64,000 nt of DNA from Bradyrhizobium sp. ARR65 (GTDB taxonomy: Bacteria > Pseudomonadota > Alphaproteobacteria > Rhizobiales > Xanthobacteraceae), in contig NZ_AWZU01000019.1 of assembly GCF_000472385.1 (NCBI RefSeq), positions 80,499 to 144,498 on the forward strand, written 5' to 3'. Shown here in pieces: positions 53,823 through 62,673 of this stretch (position 1 is its first letter; each line of letters opens with the position of its first letter). The notes beneath the pieces are model-generated. The model saw only the letters and a list, made by a program, of their open reading frames with translations. It made no database searches and was not told where the DNA came from. The translations under genes and the position numbers were made by a program.

Positions 53823-55166
53823 ATGATGTTCGATAAAATCCTCATAGCCAATCGCGGCGAGATCGCGCTTCGCATTTTGCGGGCCTGCAAGGAGCTCGGC
53901 ATCGCAACGGTCGCGGTGCATTCGACCGCCGATGCCGATGCGATGCATGTGCGGCTTGCGGATGAGAGCGTCTGTGTCGGCCCGCCGCCCTCGAAGGACA
54001 GCTACCTCAACGTGCCGGCGTTGCTCGCCGCCTGCGAGATCACCGGCGCCGACGCGGTGCATCCCGGCTACGGCTTTCTGTCAGAGAACGCGCGCTTTGC
54101 GGAAATTCTGGCCGATCACAATCTGCACTTCATCGGCCCGAAAGCCGACCACATCCGCCTGATGGGCGACAAGATCGAGGCCAAGAAGACGGCCAGGAAG
54201 CTTGGCATTCCCGTGGTGCCGGGCTCGGACGGCGCGGTCGCGCCCGACCAGGACGCGATGGCGATCGCAAAGTCGATCGGCTTTCCCGTGCTGGTAAAGG
54301 CGGCCGCCGGCGGCGGCGGGCGCGGCATGAAGGTGGCGCACACCGAGGCCGATCTGGCGCTTGCGCTCAGCACGGCCGCCAACGAAGCCAAGGCTGCCTT
54401 TGGCGACGCTTCGGTCTATCTGGAAAAATATCTGCAAAAGCCGCGCCACATCGAGATTCAGGTTCTTGGTGATGGCCGCGGCGGCGCGATCCATCTCGGC
54501 GAGCGCGACTGCTCGCTGCAGCGGCGCCATCAAAAGGTCTGGGAAGAAGGCCCCTCGCCCGCGATCGATGCGGCCTCGCGCGCCAAGATCGGATCGACCG
54601 TCGCCAAGGCGATGCAACAGTTGAAATATCTCGGCGTCGGCACGGTGGAGTTCCTGTACGAGGACGGCGAGTTCTACTTCATCGAGATGAACACGCGTAT
54701 CCAGGTTGAACATCCCGTCACGGAGATGATCACCGGGCTCGACCTCGTGCTCGAGCAGATCCGCATCGCCGCCGGCGGCGATCTGCCGCTCACCCAGGAT
54801 GAAGTGACCATCACGGGCCACTCGATCGAATGCCGGGTCAATGCCGAAAACCCCGTGACCTTCCGTCCCTCACCCGGCAAGATCTTGCAATATCATCCGC
54901 CCGGCGGCCTTGGCGTGCGGATCGATTCGGCGGTCTACCAGGGTTATGTGATCCCGCCTTACTACGACTCGCTGGTCGGCAAGCTGATCGTCCATGGCAA
55001 GACCCGCGCCGAGTGCTTGATGCGACTGCGACGGGCGCTCGACGAAATGGTGGTCGAGGGCATCGAGACCACGCTGCCGCTGTTCCGCGCACTGGTGCGC
55101 GAACCCGCCATCATCGACGGCGACTATCACATCCATTGGCTCGAACAGTATCTGGCCGGCCAGTAA
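53823..55166 (+). CDS. accC: Biotin carboxylase subunit of acetyl-CoA carboxylase
   Basis: The 447-residue ATP-grasp enzyme starts MMFDKILIANRGEIALRILRACKELGI, has AAAGGGGRGMKVA (ATP loop, about residues 160-172), ERDCSLQRRHQKVWEEGPSP and EMNTRIQVEHPVTEMITG with the catalytic Arg/Glu residues. It carboxylates the biotin on AccB with bicarbonate and ATP. Either of two adjacent ATGs (53823, 53826) can be the start. Full length for the family. Confidence 0.97.
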   Translation: MMFDKILIANRGEIALRILRACKELGIATVAVHSTADADAMHVRLADESVCVGPPPSKDSYLNVPALLAACEITGADAVHPGYGFLSENARFAEILADHNLHFIGPKADHIRLMGDKIEAKKTARKLGIPVVPGSDGAVAPDQDAMAIAKSIGFPVLVKAAAGGGGRGMKVAHTEADLALALSTAANEAKAAFGDASVYLEKYLQKPRHIEIQVLGDGRGGAIHLGERDCSLQRRHQKVWEEGPSPAIDAASRAKIGSTVAKAMQQLKYLGVGTVEFLYEDGEFYFIEMNTRIQVEHPVTEMITGLDLVLEQIRIAAGGDLPLTQDEVTITGHSIECRVNAENPVTFRPSPGKILQYHPPGGLGVRIDSAVYQGYVIPPYYDSLVGKLIVHGKTRAECLMRLRRALDEMVVEGIETTLPLFRALVREPAIIDGDYHIHWLEQYLAGQ

Positions 55167-55245
55167 CCGGGCTGAGCCGGCCACGACGCAAAAACAGCCG
55201 TCAAAAAACACCCATGGCCCGGGAACCTTTGATCGGGTTCCGCGT

Positions 55246-56838
55246 TTGCGTGCGTCAACGCTTCGCTCGGGGGACGTCGATTTCCTCAACATTACTGGAC
55301 GCAAATTGGCTGTGACGCCTGAAGTGTGGCACAGGCGCGCGCTGTGGCAGTTCCTGCCGCTTGCGGCGGGATTTTTGGTGCTTGTGGCCATCAGCGCCGG
55401 CTCGGTGCTGCTGGTCTACAAATCCAGGGACGACAGCGCCGCGGTGGTGCATACCATTGAGGTCGAGAACCAGACCAACGCGCTGTTGCTCGAAATCCGC
55501 CGCGCGGAAAGCTCCGCGCGTGGCTATCTCCTGACCTCGGCGCAGGACTTCCTCGGCGATCATCAGGAAGCCGTGGCGGCGATCCATCCCGAACTCGACA
55601 AGCTGGAATGGCTGACGCAGGACAACCCGGTCCAGCGCGAAAACGTGCGCAAACTCCGCTCCGCGATCGAAATGCGGCTCAGCCAGTTCGCGCGGGAGAT
55701 GGACTCGGTCAAGGCCGGCAATCCGACCGCCGCCGCGGAGCTGGTGCGCGAGGCGGCCGCGGGCAATACGACGGCGACGATCCGTGACATCGCCAATGAG
55801 ATGCTCACGGAGGAAAATCGGCTGTTTGCGATGCGCAGCGCCAGCGCGGAGCACAGTCAGTGGCTGGCCTCGACCGTGACGATTGCGGGCTCGGCGCTTG
55901 TGATCGTGCTTGCCGGCATCTCCATGGTGCTGCTGCGTCGCTCGGCACGCGCACGTGACGAAGCGGAAGCGATGCTGCGCGACGCCAACCTCAATCTCGA
56001 AGCAACCGTCGATGAGCGCACGGCGGACTTACGGGAAGCCAATGATGAGATTCAGCGCTTCGCCTATATCGTCAGCCACGACTTGCGCTCGCCGCTGGTC
56101 AACATCATGGGCTTCACCAGCGAGCTGGAAGAGCTGCGCCACGACATTTTCAAGCGCATAGCTTCGCTCGGCCGCGCCGTTGCGTCCGCGCAAGCGCCGG
56201 TCGTCTCGATCGAGACCGAGCCGGTGCTCGAGGGCGTCGACCTGAAACTGTCGCAGGAGTTTTCGGAGGCACTCGGCTTTATCAAATCGTCGATCGCCAA
56301 GATGGACCGGTTGATCTCGGCCATCCTCAACCTGACCCGCGAGGGTCGGCGCCAATTCGAGCCGGTGCCCATCGACATGCGCCAGCTTATCGAGAGCATC
56401 GTCGCGACGCTGGCGCATCAGGCGGCCGAGGCCGACGCGACCGTTGATATCGGGAACCTGCCGAACCTGGTCAGCGACCGCCTCGCGCTGGAACAGATCT
56501 TTTCCAATTTGATCGATAATGCGATCAAATATCTGAGACCCGGAGTTCCCGGCGAGATCTCGGTAAAAGGGCGAACCAAGCTTGGCTTTGCCATCTTTGA
56601 GGTCAGCGACAACGGCCGCGGCATTGATCAGAAAGATCATCAGCGGATCTTCGATCTGTTCCGCCGGGCGGGAACCCAGGACAAGCCCGGCCAGGGCATC
56701 GGACTTGCCCATGTTCGCGCACTCGTGCGACGGCTTGGAGGAACAATGTCGGTCGCATCGGAACTTAACAGCGGCAGTACCTTCACGATCACGCTCCCCT
56801 TGAAGTGGAACGCAACCAATCGGAAGCAGGACGCATGA
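55246..56838 (+). CDS. Membrane sensor histidine kinase (CHASE3-type input)
   Basis: The protein of up to 530 residues has two membrane helices (about 35-57 and 208-228) around a helical periplasmic domain with TNALLLEIRRAESSARGYLLTSAQDFL, as in CHASE3. After a coiled coil comes a HisKA domain with IVSHDLRSPLVNI (His near residue 278) and a long helical insert, then HATPase_c with NLIDNAIKYL, DNGRGID and GQGIGLAHV. The first in-frame codon in a possible start position is TTG 55246; GTG 55312 is an alternative and no clear ribosome site decides. It overlaps the next receiver gene by four bases. This kinase-plus-small-receiver pairing resembles phytochrome/Rcp1-type systems. Confidence 0.9.
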   Translation: MRASTLRSGDVDFLNITGRKLAVTPEVWHRRALWQFLPLAAGFLVLVAISAGSVLLVYKSRDDSAAVVHTIEVENQTNALLLEIRRAESSARGYLLTSAQDFLGDHQEAVAAIHPELDKLEWLTQDNPVQRENVRKLRSAIEMRLSQFAREMDSVKAGNPTAAAELVREAAAGNTTATIRDIANEMLTEENRLFAMRSASAEHSQWLASTVTIAGSALVIVLAGISMVLLRRSARARDEAEAMLRDANLNLEATVDERTADLREANDEIQRFAYIVSHDLRSPLVNIMGFTSELEELRHDIFKRIASLGRAVASAQAPVVSIETEPVLEGVDLKLSQEFSEALGFIKSSIAKMDRLISAILNLTREGRRQFEPVPIDMRQLIESIVATLAHQAAEADATVDIGNLPNLVSDRLALEQIFSNLIDNAIKYLRPGVPGEISVKGRTKLGFAIFEVSDNGRGIDQKDHQRIFDLFRRAGTQDKPGQGIGLAHVRALVRRLGGTMSVASELNSGSTFTITLPLKWNATNRKQDA

Positions 56839-57275
56839 CGACGCCCGTCACCATCATCATGATCGAGGACGACGAAGGCCACGCCCGCCTGATCGAGCGG
56901 AACATTCGTCGTTCCGGCGTGAACAACGAGATCATCCCGTTCAGCAACGGTACAGACGCGCTCAACTATCTGTTCGGCCGTGACGGCAGCGGTGCCGGAC
57001 ACAGGGGGCAGGCGTTCCTGATTCTGCTCGACCTCAATCTGCCCGACACGACAGGGATCGAGATTCTGCGGCAGCTCAAGGAAAACAAGTATCTGAAGAG
57101 CGCCCCTGTCGTGGTCCTGACCACCACCGACGACTCTCAGGAGATCAAGCGGTGCTACGAGCTGGGTTGCAACGTCTACATCACCAAGCCGGTCAACTAC
57201 GAGAGCTTTGCGAACGCCATTCGCCAGCTCGGTCTGTTCTTTTCCGTGATCCAGGTACCCCCGGCCACGATATGA
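56835..57275 (+). CDS. Single-domain response regulator (CheY/Rcp1-like)
   Basis: The 146-residue receiver has the acidic pair in IMIEDDEGHARLIERN, the phosphorylated aspartate in FLILLDLNLPDTTG (about residue 64), LTTTDD and the lysine in YITKPVNYESF. The long loop GRDGSGAGHRGQ after helix 2 is typical of Rcp1-type receivers paired with phytochrome-like kinases. No output domain. The ATG overlaps the kinase stop (ATGA), and its stop overlaps the next start (ATGA). Confidence 0.94.
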   Translation: MTTPVTIIMIEDDEGHARLIERNIRRSGVNNEIIPFSNGTDALNYLFGRDGSGAGHRGQAFLILLDLNLPDTTGIEILRQLKENKYLKSAPVVVLTTTDDSQEIKRCYELGCNVYITKPVNYESFANAIRQLGLFFSVIQVPPATI

Positions 57276-58366
57276 CCGCTGAAATGCCGACGCTGCTCTA
57301 TATCGACGACGACGACGCCTTGGCGCGCCTGGTCGAGCGCGGCTTGAGGCGGCTCGGCGGCTTCAAGGTGCTGCATGCGAAGAGCGGAGCGGAAGGCCTT
57401 GAGCGGATCACGGCCGGCGGTGTCGACGTGGTCGCCCTCGACCAGTACATGCCGGGCCTCGACGGGCTCGAGACGCTGGAGCGTATCCTGGCCATTCCCG
57501 ATGCGCCGCCGGTCGTGTTCGTCACCGCCTCGCAGGATTCCAGCATTGCCGTCACCGCGCTCAAGGCCGGCGCCGCCGACTACCTGGTCAAGGACGTTCA
57601 GGGCGATTTCATCCCGCTGTTGCAGGTCGCTGCCGACGGCGCGCTGAAACAGGCGCGCCTGCAAAAGGCGCGCGACGAGGCCGAGGCCGAAGTGCACGCC
57701 TCGCGCGACCGCTTTGCCGCGCTCGCCGCCGAGCGTGAGGTGTTGTTGCGCGAAGTCAATCATCGCGTCGGCAACAGTCTGCAGATCATCGCTTCGCTTC
57801 TGCATCTCCAGGCCAATTCCGCGACCCAGGACGACGTCAAGGCGGCGCTCACCAACGCCATGGGCCGCGTCGCCGCGGTCGCGCAGGTGCATCGCCGTCT
57901 CTACACCTCTCATGATTTGAAGAGCGTGGTGCTCAATCAATATCTGGAGTCGCTGCTCGATGATCTCAGGCGTTCCGCCGAAGGCAACCGGATGTCGCGA
58001 TTGACGCTCAAGGCCGAGCCGATCGAGATCGATCCCGACAGGGCGGTTGCGATCGGCATCATTGTCAATGAGCTGGTGATGAACGCGGTGAAATACGCCT
58101 ATCCGGACGGTTCGGGGCCAATTCACGTCGACCTGCGGGCTGCAGGCGACGAGCTCGTGCTGTCGATCGCCGACGAAGGCGTGGGCGACAGCGCGCCCAC
58201 CGACCCGCGCTCGACCGGCATGGGACAGCGCATCGTCAGCGCCATGGCCGCCAAGCTCGAGGCGAGCGTTGCGCGCGACCCGGATCATGGCGGCACCAAG
58301 ATCGTGCTCCGCTTCCCGCGCGCCAAGGCCTCGGCCGCCAAATCCGCCAGCGCCGCCGCAGGCTGA
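57272..58366 (+). CDS. Receiver-histidine kinase hybrid (REC + HisKA_2 + HATPase)
   Basis: The 364-residue soluble protein has an N-terminal receiver (LYIDDDDALARLVERGL, VVALDQYMPGLDG with Asp near residue 54, and KDVQGDFIPLL in which the usual KP is KD), a coiled coil, then a HisKA_2-type phosphoacceptor EVNHRVGNSLQIIASLLHLQA (His near residue 165) and a HATPase with NELVMNAVKYAYPDG and ADEGVG. Kinases of this class in alphaproteobacteria often serve PhyR-type stress pathways. It has no transmembrane part, so it probably receives phosphate from the upstream kinase (inference). Overlaps the previous gene by four bases. Confidence 0.92.
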   Translation: MTAEMPTLLYIDDDDALARLVERGLRRLGGFKVLHAKSGAEGLERITAGGVDVVALDQYMPGLDGLETLERILAIPDAPPVVFVTASQDSSIAVTALKAGAADYLVKDVQGDFIPLLQVAADGALKQARLQKARDEAEAEVHASRDRFAALAAEREVLLREVNHRVGNSLQIIASLLHLQANSATQDDVKAALTNAMGRVAAVAQVHRRLYTSHDLKSVVLNQYLESLLDDLRRSAEGNRMSRLTLKAEPIEIDPDRAVAIGIIVNELVMNAVKYAYPDGSGPIHVDLRAAGDELVLSIADEGVGDSAPTDPRSTGMGQRIVSAMAAKLEASVARDPDHGGTKIVLRFPRAKASAAKSASAAAG

Positions 58367-58436
58367 AGCTTCTCGGTCGCAACAGCGGCTGGCAACGGCC
58401 ATCGCGCGGGTGCGTTTGCCCTGCTATGCTCGGGCC

Positions 58437-59117
58437 ATGACCTCCCGCGACTCCGCCTCATCCGAAATCACGCCGGAAGTGCTGTTGCGCGCCTACGCCT
58501 GCGGCATCTTCCCGATGGCCGAGAGTGCCGACGACCCGAGCCTGTTCTGGGTCGAGCCGGAGATGCGCGGCATCATCCCGCTCGACGGATTCAGAATTGC
58601 ATCGCGGCTGGCGCGCACGGTGCGCGCGGACATCTTCACGGTCAGGGTCAACACGGCTTTCAAAGCCGTGATCGCGGGCTGCGCGGCGCCGCAGGAAGGG
58701 CGCGAAGATACCTGGATCAACAAGCGCATCCGCGATCTTTATCTGGGGCTGCACGAAGTCGGGCATTGCCATAGCGTGGAGACCTGGCAGGGTGACGAAC
58801 TGGTCGGCGGGCTCTACGGGGTGAGCCTCGGCCGTGCCTTTTTCGGCGAGAGCATGTTCCACCGCGCCCGCGACGCTTCAAAGGTCGCGCTGGTGCATCT
58901 TGTCGCGCGGCTGATCGCCGGCGGCTTCGAGCTGCTCGACACGCAATACGTGACAGAACATTTGAAGACCTTTGGCGCGATGGAGATCCCGCGCCGGCGC
59001 TACACCGCCCTGCTCGACAAGGCCTTGCACGGGCCTCCCGGGGATTTTGAGCGACTGCCGGTCGACCGGCCGATCCCGGGTACAGAGGCCCTCGCGATCA
59101 TCGCGGCGCGGGGTTAG
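58437..59117 (+). CDS. aat: Leucyl/phenylalanyl-tRNA--protein transferase
   Basis: The 226-residue enzyme shows YACGIFPMAESADDPSLFWVEPEMRGIIPLDGF, NTAFKAVIAGCA, TWINKRIRDLYLGLHEVGHCHSVE and GLYGVSLGRAFFGESMFHRARDASKVAL, all strongly conserved. It attaches Leu or Phe to N-terminal Arg/Lys of proteins as part of the N-end rule (ClpS/ClpAP) pathway. ATG 58437 fits the family start. It lies 70 bases after the signalling operon in the same direction; co-transcription is possible but not implied by function. Confidence 0.96.
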   Translation: MTSRDSASSEITPEVLLRAYACGIFPMAESADDPSLFWVEPEMRGIIPLDGFRIASRLARTVRADIFTVRVNTAFKAVIAGCAAPQEGREDTWINKRIRDLYLGLHEVGHCHSVETWQGDELVGGLYGVSLGRAFFGESMFHRARDASKVALVHLVARLIAGGFELLDTQYVTEHLKTFGAMEIPRRRYTALLDKALHGPPGDFERLPVDRPIPGTEALAIIAARG

Positions 59118-59137
59118 CCCGAGACTTCACTTCAACT

Positions 59138-59237
59138 GTCATCCCGGGGCGCCTCGAAAAGGCGAACCCCAGATGTGCAATGGCACATCGGGGAATCTCG
59201 AGATTCCGGGTTCACGCTTCGCGAGCCCCGGAATGAC
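59138..59237. repeat. Intergenic palindromic repeat (family C, copy 2)
   Basis: Ends GTCATCCCGGGGC (59138-59150) and GCCCCGGAATGAC (59225-59237) are inverted with one mismatch. The interior contains CGAGATTCCGGG as in the copy at 46177-46306 and a second pair around GATGTGC/GCACATC (59171-59189). The element fills the gap between the convergent aat and DUF2155 genes and could act as a bidirectional transcription end. Confidence 0.82.
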
Positions 59238-59246
59238 GGAGACCAA

Positions 59247-60251
59247 TTACCTGAAAATCCCGAACAGGCCGCCCGATTGCGGCGGGGGCGGAGGCGGCGG
59301 CTGTTGCTGGGTCTGCTGCTGCGGCGGCGGAGCTGGTGGCGGTGGCGGCGCAGGACGGGGCTGTTTCGGTCCCGGCGGGCGCTTCTGCTGCGCGACCGGT
59401 GACGGCGCGGGTTTCGGCTGATCGGCGGTTGGCGCGGCGCTGACCACGGTCGTCTCCGGTTCCTTACAATCGGTCAGCCAAATATCGTAAACCGGATGCT
59501 CGACCGCGTGCAGGCCCGGGCTCGATGCAAACATCCAGCCCGAAAAGATCCGCTTCACCTCGCCTTGCAGCGTAATCTCGTCGACCTCGACAAAGGCATC
59601 CGTGTTGGCGGCCTCGGTCGCCGGCCGGGTATAGCAGGCGTCCGTCTTCACCCGCAGCGCACCGAACTGTACGGTTTCCCCGATCGCCTCGTCGAAATCG
59701 ATGATGCGGCCGGTGATCTTGTCGAGCCCGGCAAAGCTCGCCTTCTTGTTGACGATCTTCTGGGCCGGCGGCTCGGTGACCACCTCGTCGCCGGGCTGCA
59801 GCGTCGCGGGCGGCTGCGGCACACCCTTGGGCTGGCGTTGCCCCGGCGCCAAGCCCGGCAACACCGGATTGGTGCCCGGCGGCACATTAGCCTGTTGCTG
59901 GCCCGGTTGCGGGGGCGCCACCGCGATACCCGGCGAGGCGTTCTGCGGAACGACTGTCGTGCCGGGCACGGGTGCAAGCGGCTGGGATTGCACCGGACCC
60001 GGCAAGGCCGCGCCTTGCCCCGGCATTGGGCGGTTCGGCGCCGGCAGCACCCGCCCGCCCTGCGGCAGTTCGGGCACCTCTTCCTCGTCATCCGGCGGGG
60101 GCTGTTCGCCACGGCGGGGAACGCTGCCCGGCGGCCGCGGTGGCGGATCGGAAAAAATCGTGCCGATCTGCGCGCGCGCCGGCGGCACAAGCGCGATCCC
60201 TGCAGCGGCAAAAACGGCCGCAAAACTGGCCAAGACGATGGTTCGAAGCAT
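59247..60251 (-). CDS. DUF2155 domain exported protein, Pro-rich
   Basis: The 334-residue protein starts with a signal peptide (MLRTIVLASFAAVFAAAG, ending PPARAQ), followed by a long Pro/Gly/Gln-rich region (about residues 30-150), a DUF2155 domain (about 165-270: ASFAGLDKITGRIIDFDEAIGE, CYTRPATEAANTDAFVEVDE, IFSGWMFASSPGLHAVEHPVYDIWLTDC) and a Pro/Gln-rich tail ending in GGLFGIFR. DUF2155 proteins are periplasmic or envelope-linked proteins of alphaproteobacteria with unknown role. I chose ATG 60251 for the signal peptide; GTG 60287 would add 12 residues. A perfect 16-base dyad lies upstream. Confidence 0.9.
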   Translation of the reverse strand: MLRTIVLASFAAVFAAAGIALVPPARAQIGTIFSDPPPRPPGSVPRRGEQPPPDDEEEVPELPQGGRVLPAPNRPMPGQGAALPGPVQSQPLAPVPGTTVVPQNASPGIAVAPPQPGQQQANVPPGTNPVLPGLAPGQRQPKGVPQPPATLQPGDEVVTEPPAQKIVNKKASFAGLDKITGRIIDFDEAIGETVQFGALRVKTDACYTRPATEAANTDAFVEVDEITLQGEVKRIFSGWMFASSPGLHAVEHPVYDIWLTDCKEPETTVVSAAPTADQPKPAPSPVAQQKRPPGPKQPRPAPPPPPAPPPQQQTQQQPPPPPPPQSGGLFGIFR

Positions 60252-60291
60252 CTCGCGCGGCTTTAGCTTAAGCGAATCGGGTTCCACGTCA

Positions 60292-60307
60292 TTGTACAGG
60301 TGTACAA
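60292..60307. promoter_or_regulatory. Perfect dyad upstream of the DUF2155 gene
   Basis: TTGTACA (60292-60298), GG, TGTACAA (60301-60307): perfect seven-base arms with a two-base spacer, 41 bases upstream of ATG 60251. TTGTAC-type dyads are common operators of GntR- and TetR-family repressors. No candidate regulator is next to it. Confidence 0.55.
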
Positions 60308-60651
60308 GATCAACCGCCGCTCGCAGGCGCTCCGGTTAACACGCCGAATACGGCGGGGAAAGGGCCGCTCCTGGACCCCCGTCCTTCTGGCAGGCGGCAA
60401 CTCCAGGTGGGATACGGATGCAGGGCCCCTTGAGAAACCTTGCCGGCGCGATCGCGTTGACGGCGCGCGAGCGCGGCACCCCGGCGCTGGCCGGCAAGGT
60501 CCTGATCCCTGATCTGACCGATCGCCATTTCCCGGATGCTTCAGGATGGGCAAATTCCTCCAGCGGGCTAATGTTGTTGCGCGCGCGATCGGCGCCTCGC
60601 TAAGGACGCTCGGCTAAGCCCGCGCGTCCTTCTTCTCTGGATTGGCTTCGC
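60308..60651. other. Divergent intergenic region, DUF2155 / antiporter
   Basis: These 344 bp hold no recognisable gene. A frame at 60418-60603 (61 codons, plus) has no family match or good ribosome site. It ends at an inverted repeat AAGGACGC (60602-60609) and GCGTCCTT (60624-60631) that may be a weak terminator or part of the antiporter leader. Confidence 0.5.
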
Positions 60652-61890
60652 GTGGAACCCTTAGCCTCGATCGAGATCGCAAAGCACACGCTTCTGAGCT
60701 GCGGACTGATCCTTGCGATCGGCACGATCGGCGGTTTCCTGGCGCAGCGCATCCGGATTCCCGATATCGCGATCTTCCTGCTTGCGGGGATCGCGATCGG
60801 CCCGCATGGGCTCACGCTGATCGACATTTCCGCGGCTTCGGCGCTGAACCAGATCATCCTGCTGTTCGGCGCAAGCTACATCCTGTTCGACGGCGGGGCG
60901 GCGCTGCGCCTGGACGTGCTGAAGCAGGTCTGGATCACCATCGTCGTCCTGGCGACGGTCGGCGTCCTGATCACCGCTGTTATCACCGGGCTTACGGCTT
61001 ACCTCGTGTTCGGGATGCCGCCGGTGCTCGCGCTACTGCTCGGTGCAACCATCTCATCGACCGATCCGGCGACGCTGGTGCCGATCTTCCGGCAGCTCCG
61101 AATCCGCGATCGCGTCGCGCAGACCGTAATGAGCGAATCGGCCTTCAACGACGCCATGGCCGCGATCCTCACCTTTTACGTGCTGGCCTTTGCGACGAGC
61201 AGCGGCGCCTTTTCGCTCGGCGGCGCCATATTCGATCTGTTCAAACAGGCCGCGGTCGGCCTCCTCGCCGGGATCGCGCTCGGCTATCTCGCGGCGCTCC
61301 TGATCGCGCATGAGCGCTGGGCGGTGCTTGCCGAATATGCGCCGGTCGTCACCTTGGTCGCCGTGATCGGCGCCTATTTTGCCGCGAGCGGGCTGCAGGC
61401 ATCCGGCTTCATGGCGGTGTTCGTGTTCGGCATCGTGCTCGGCAACAAGGAGGCGCTGGGCTTTCGGATGGAGCCGGGCGAAGCGCAAAAGCTCAACGAA
61501 TTTGTCCTGACCACCGCCTTCATCATGCGCCTGTTCATCTTCATGCTGCTTGGGGCACAGCTTGATTTCAGCGAGATGGTGCACCACTGGCAGGGCGGTG
61601 TGGCGGTCGCTTTGGTGCTGATGTTCGTGGCGCGCCCCATCACGGTCTTTCTCTGCGCCCTGCCCGACCGCCGCGCGCGCTGGACGATGGCCGAACTTCT
61701 CTTCATGTGCTGGAGCCGCGAGACCGGCGTGATCCCGGCAGCGCTCGCCGGCCTCCTGCTCGGAAGCCGAGCTCCCGCCGCCCATCTGATCGCTTCGGTC
61801 ACCTTCATCATCATCGTGATGACGATCCTGATCCAGGCGCCGACAACGGAATGGTTGGGGCGCAAGCTCGGACTGTTGGAGAAGGATTAG
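60652..61890 (+). CDS. Cation:proton antiporter (CPA1/NhaP-like)
   Basis: The 412-residue protein has 12-13 membrane helices. Conserved CPA1 features are GIAIGPHGL and GGAALRLDVL near the start, the ion-binding SSTDPATLVPIFRQLRIRDRVAQTVMSESAFNDAMAA (about residues 140-175) and the TAFIMRLFIFMLLGAQLDF segment. These proteins exchange Na+ or K+ for H+. It lacks a C-terminal cytoplasmic TrkA/cyclic-nucleotide domain. Start is GTG 60652 (MEPLASIEI). It diverges from the DUF2155 gene. Confidence 0.93.
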   Translation: MEPLASIEIAKHTLLSCGLILAIGTIGGFLAQRIRIPDIAIFLLAGIAIGPHGLTLIDISAASALNQIILLFGASYILFDGGAALRLDVLKQVWITIVVLATVGVLITAVITGLTAYLVFGMPPVLALLLGATISSTDPATLVPIFRQLRIRDRVAQTVMSESAFNDAMAAILTFYVLAFATSSGAFSLGGAIFDLFKQAAVGLLAGIALGYLAALLIAHERWAVLAEYAPVVTLVAVIGAYFAASGLQASGFMAVFVFGIVLGNKEALGFRMEPGEAQKLNEFVLTTAFIMRLFIFMLLGAQLDFSEMVHHWQGGVAVALVLMFVARPITVFLCALPDRRARWTMAELLFMCWSRETGVIPAALAGLLLGSRAPAAHLIASVTFIIIVMTILIQAPTTEWLGRKLGLLEKD

Positions 61891-61927
61891 CGGGCAGGTC
61901 CCGATGGTGTAACTTCCCGCAAAACAA

Positions 61928-61963
61928 GACGGCCCCGGAGCAACTTGGAACGCCGGGGCCGTC
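61928..61963. terminator. Strong hairpin after the antiporter gene
   Basis: GACGGCCCCGG (61928-61938) and CCGGGGCCGTC (61953-61963) form a perfect 11-base stem with a 14-base loop, 37 bases after the antiporter stop. No T-run follows on the plus strand; on the minus strand TTGTTTT follows. It may end transcription inefficiently or protect the mRNA 3' end. Confidence 0.55.
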
Positions 61964-62044
61964 GCCAATGTCGAACGTCCAAGCTCGACATCGAAGACGC
62001 TAGCGGACACCCGGGATGTTACAAAATCACGAGCGCGCGATGCC

Positions 62045-62215
62045 ATGACAACCCTGGCAAAACTCCTGGCCCAGAAACAGCAGCTCTTGGACCGGCTGCA
62101 GGCAGATCCGGGTCCCCACGAGCGCGAGGAGATCGAACGCCTTCTCGCTGAGATCGACGAGGCGCTCACTCTTCTGGACGAGGCCCGCCCAGGCACGTCG
62201 GGCGAGGAAGAATGA
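62045..62215 (+). CDS. Small 56-residue helical protein
   Basis: ATG 62045 begins a 56-codon frame ending TGA 62213-62215. The peptide starts MTTLAKLLAQKQQLLDRL and continues with HEREEIERLLAEIDEALTLLDEA: leucines and alanines recur in a heptad-like pattern, so two amphipathic helices in an antiparallel hairpin are likely. No family is recognised. The codon use resembles the neighbours. The ribosome site is weak (GAGCG nine to ten bases upstream). Confidence 0.55.
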   Translation: MTTLAKLLAQKQQLLDRLQADPGPHEREEIERLLAEIDEALTLLDEARPGTSGEEE

Positions 62216-62673
62216 CTTGCCGCGGCAATGCCGGAGATAAGCGTGTCGATGTTTTCGCTACAGCAGGACCGCCCTTTTTCGAGGCCCCGCCCGGCGCGAA
62301 GGTCAGCCACAATGGCTGCCCATCCTTTGATCATGCCGGAGCTGGAATGAAAATTGTTAGGTAATGAAATTCCCGAATCCAATATTTCTCTGTTCATCAG
62401 CCAGGACAACACGTTGACTCCCGCCGTCTACGACGGTCGAGCGCGGCGTGCCGACGAGCGCGATGCAGGTCGTAAGGCGAAGCCTGTTGCCGTTTCCCCA
62501 CGTTCCTGCGAGATAGGCCCTATACGCGTGCAAGGCGGGTTGCCGTCAAGCCTGCGGAAGCCGATCGAAACGTTCAATCAATAGATTGAGACAAAACCTC
62601 AAGTCAGGTGACGGTCAGGGCGACCTTCCGGCGCTCCCCTTCCCTCGACGGAAGAGCTTTGCGCTGGAAGATC
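62216..62673. other. Intergenic region before the AraC-type gene
   Basis: These 458 bp have a clear drop in GC around 62340-62400. A frame opening with TTG at 62354 and ending at 62584 has no recognisable product and no good ribosome site, so it is not called. CCGTC-TAC-GACGG near 62428-62440 is a perfect small inverted repeat. Nothing else supports a gene or RNA. Confidence 0.5.

Noticed and set aside
60418..60603. 61-codon frame between DUF2155 and antiporter
   Set aside because: No family, no ribosome site, although an inverted repeat sits at its end; left as intergenic.
61928..61963. Confident terminator for the antiporter gene
   Set aside because: Excellent stem but no T-run on the plus strand; kept only as a hairpin of uncertain role.
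62354..62584. 76-codon frame starting with TTG
   Set aside because: No similarity or ribosome site; lies in a low-GC stretch likely to be regulatory.
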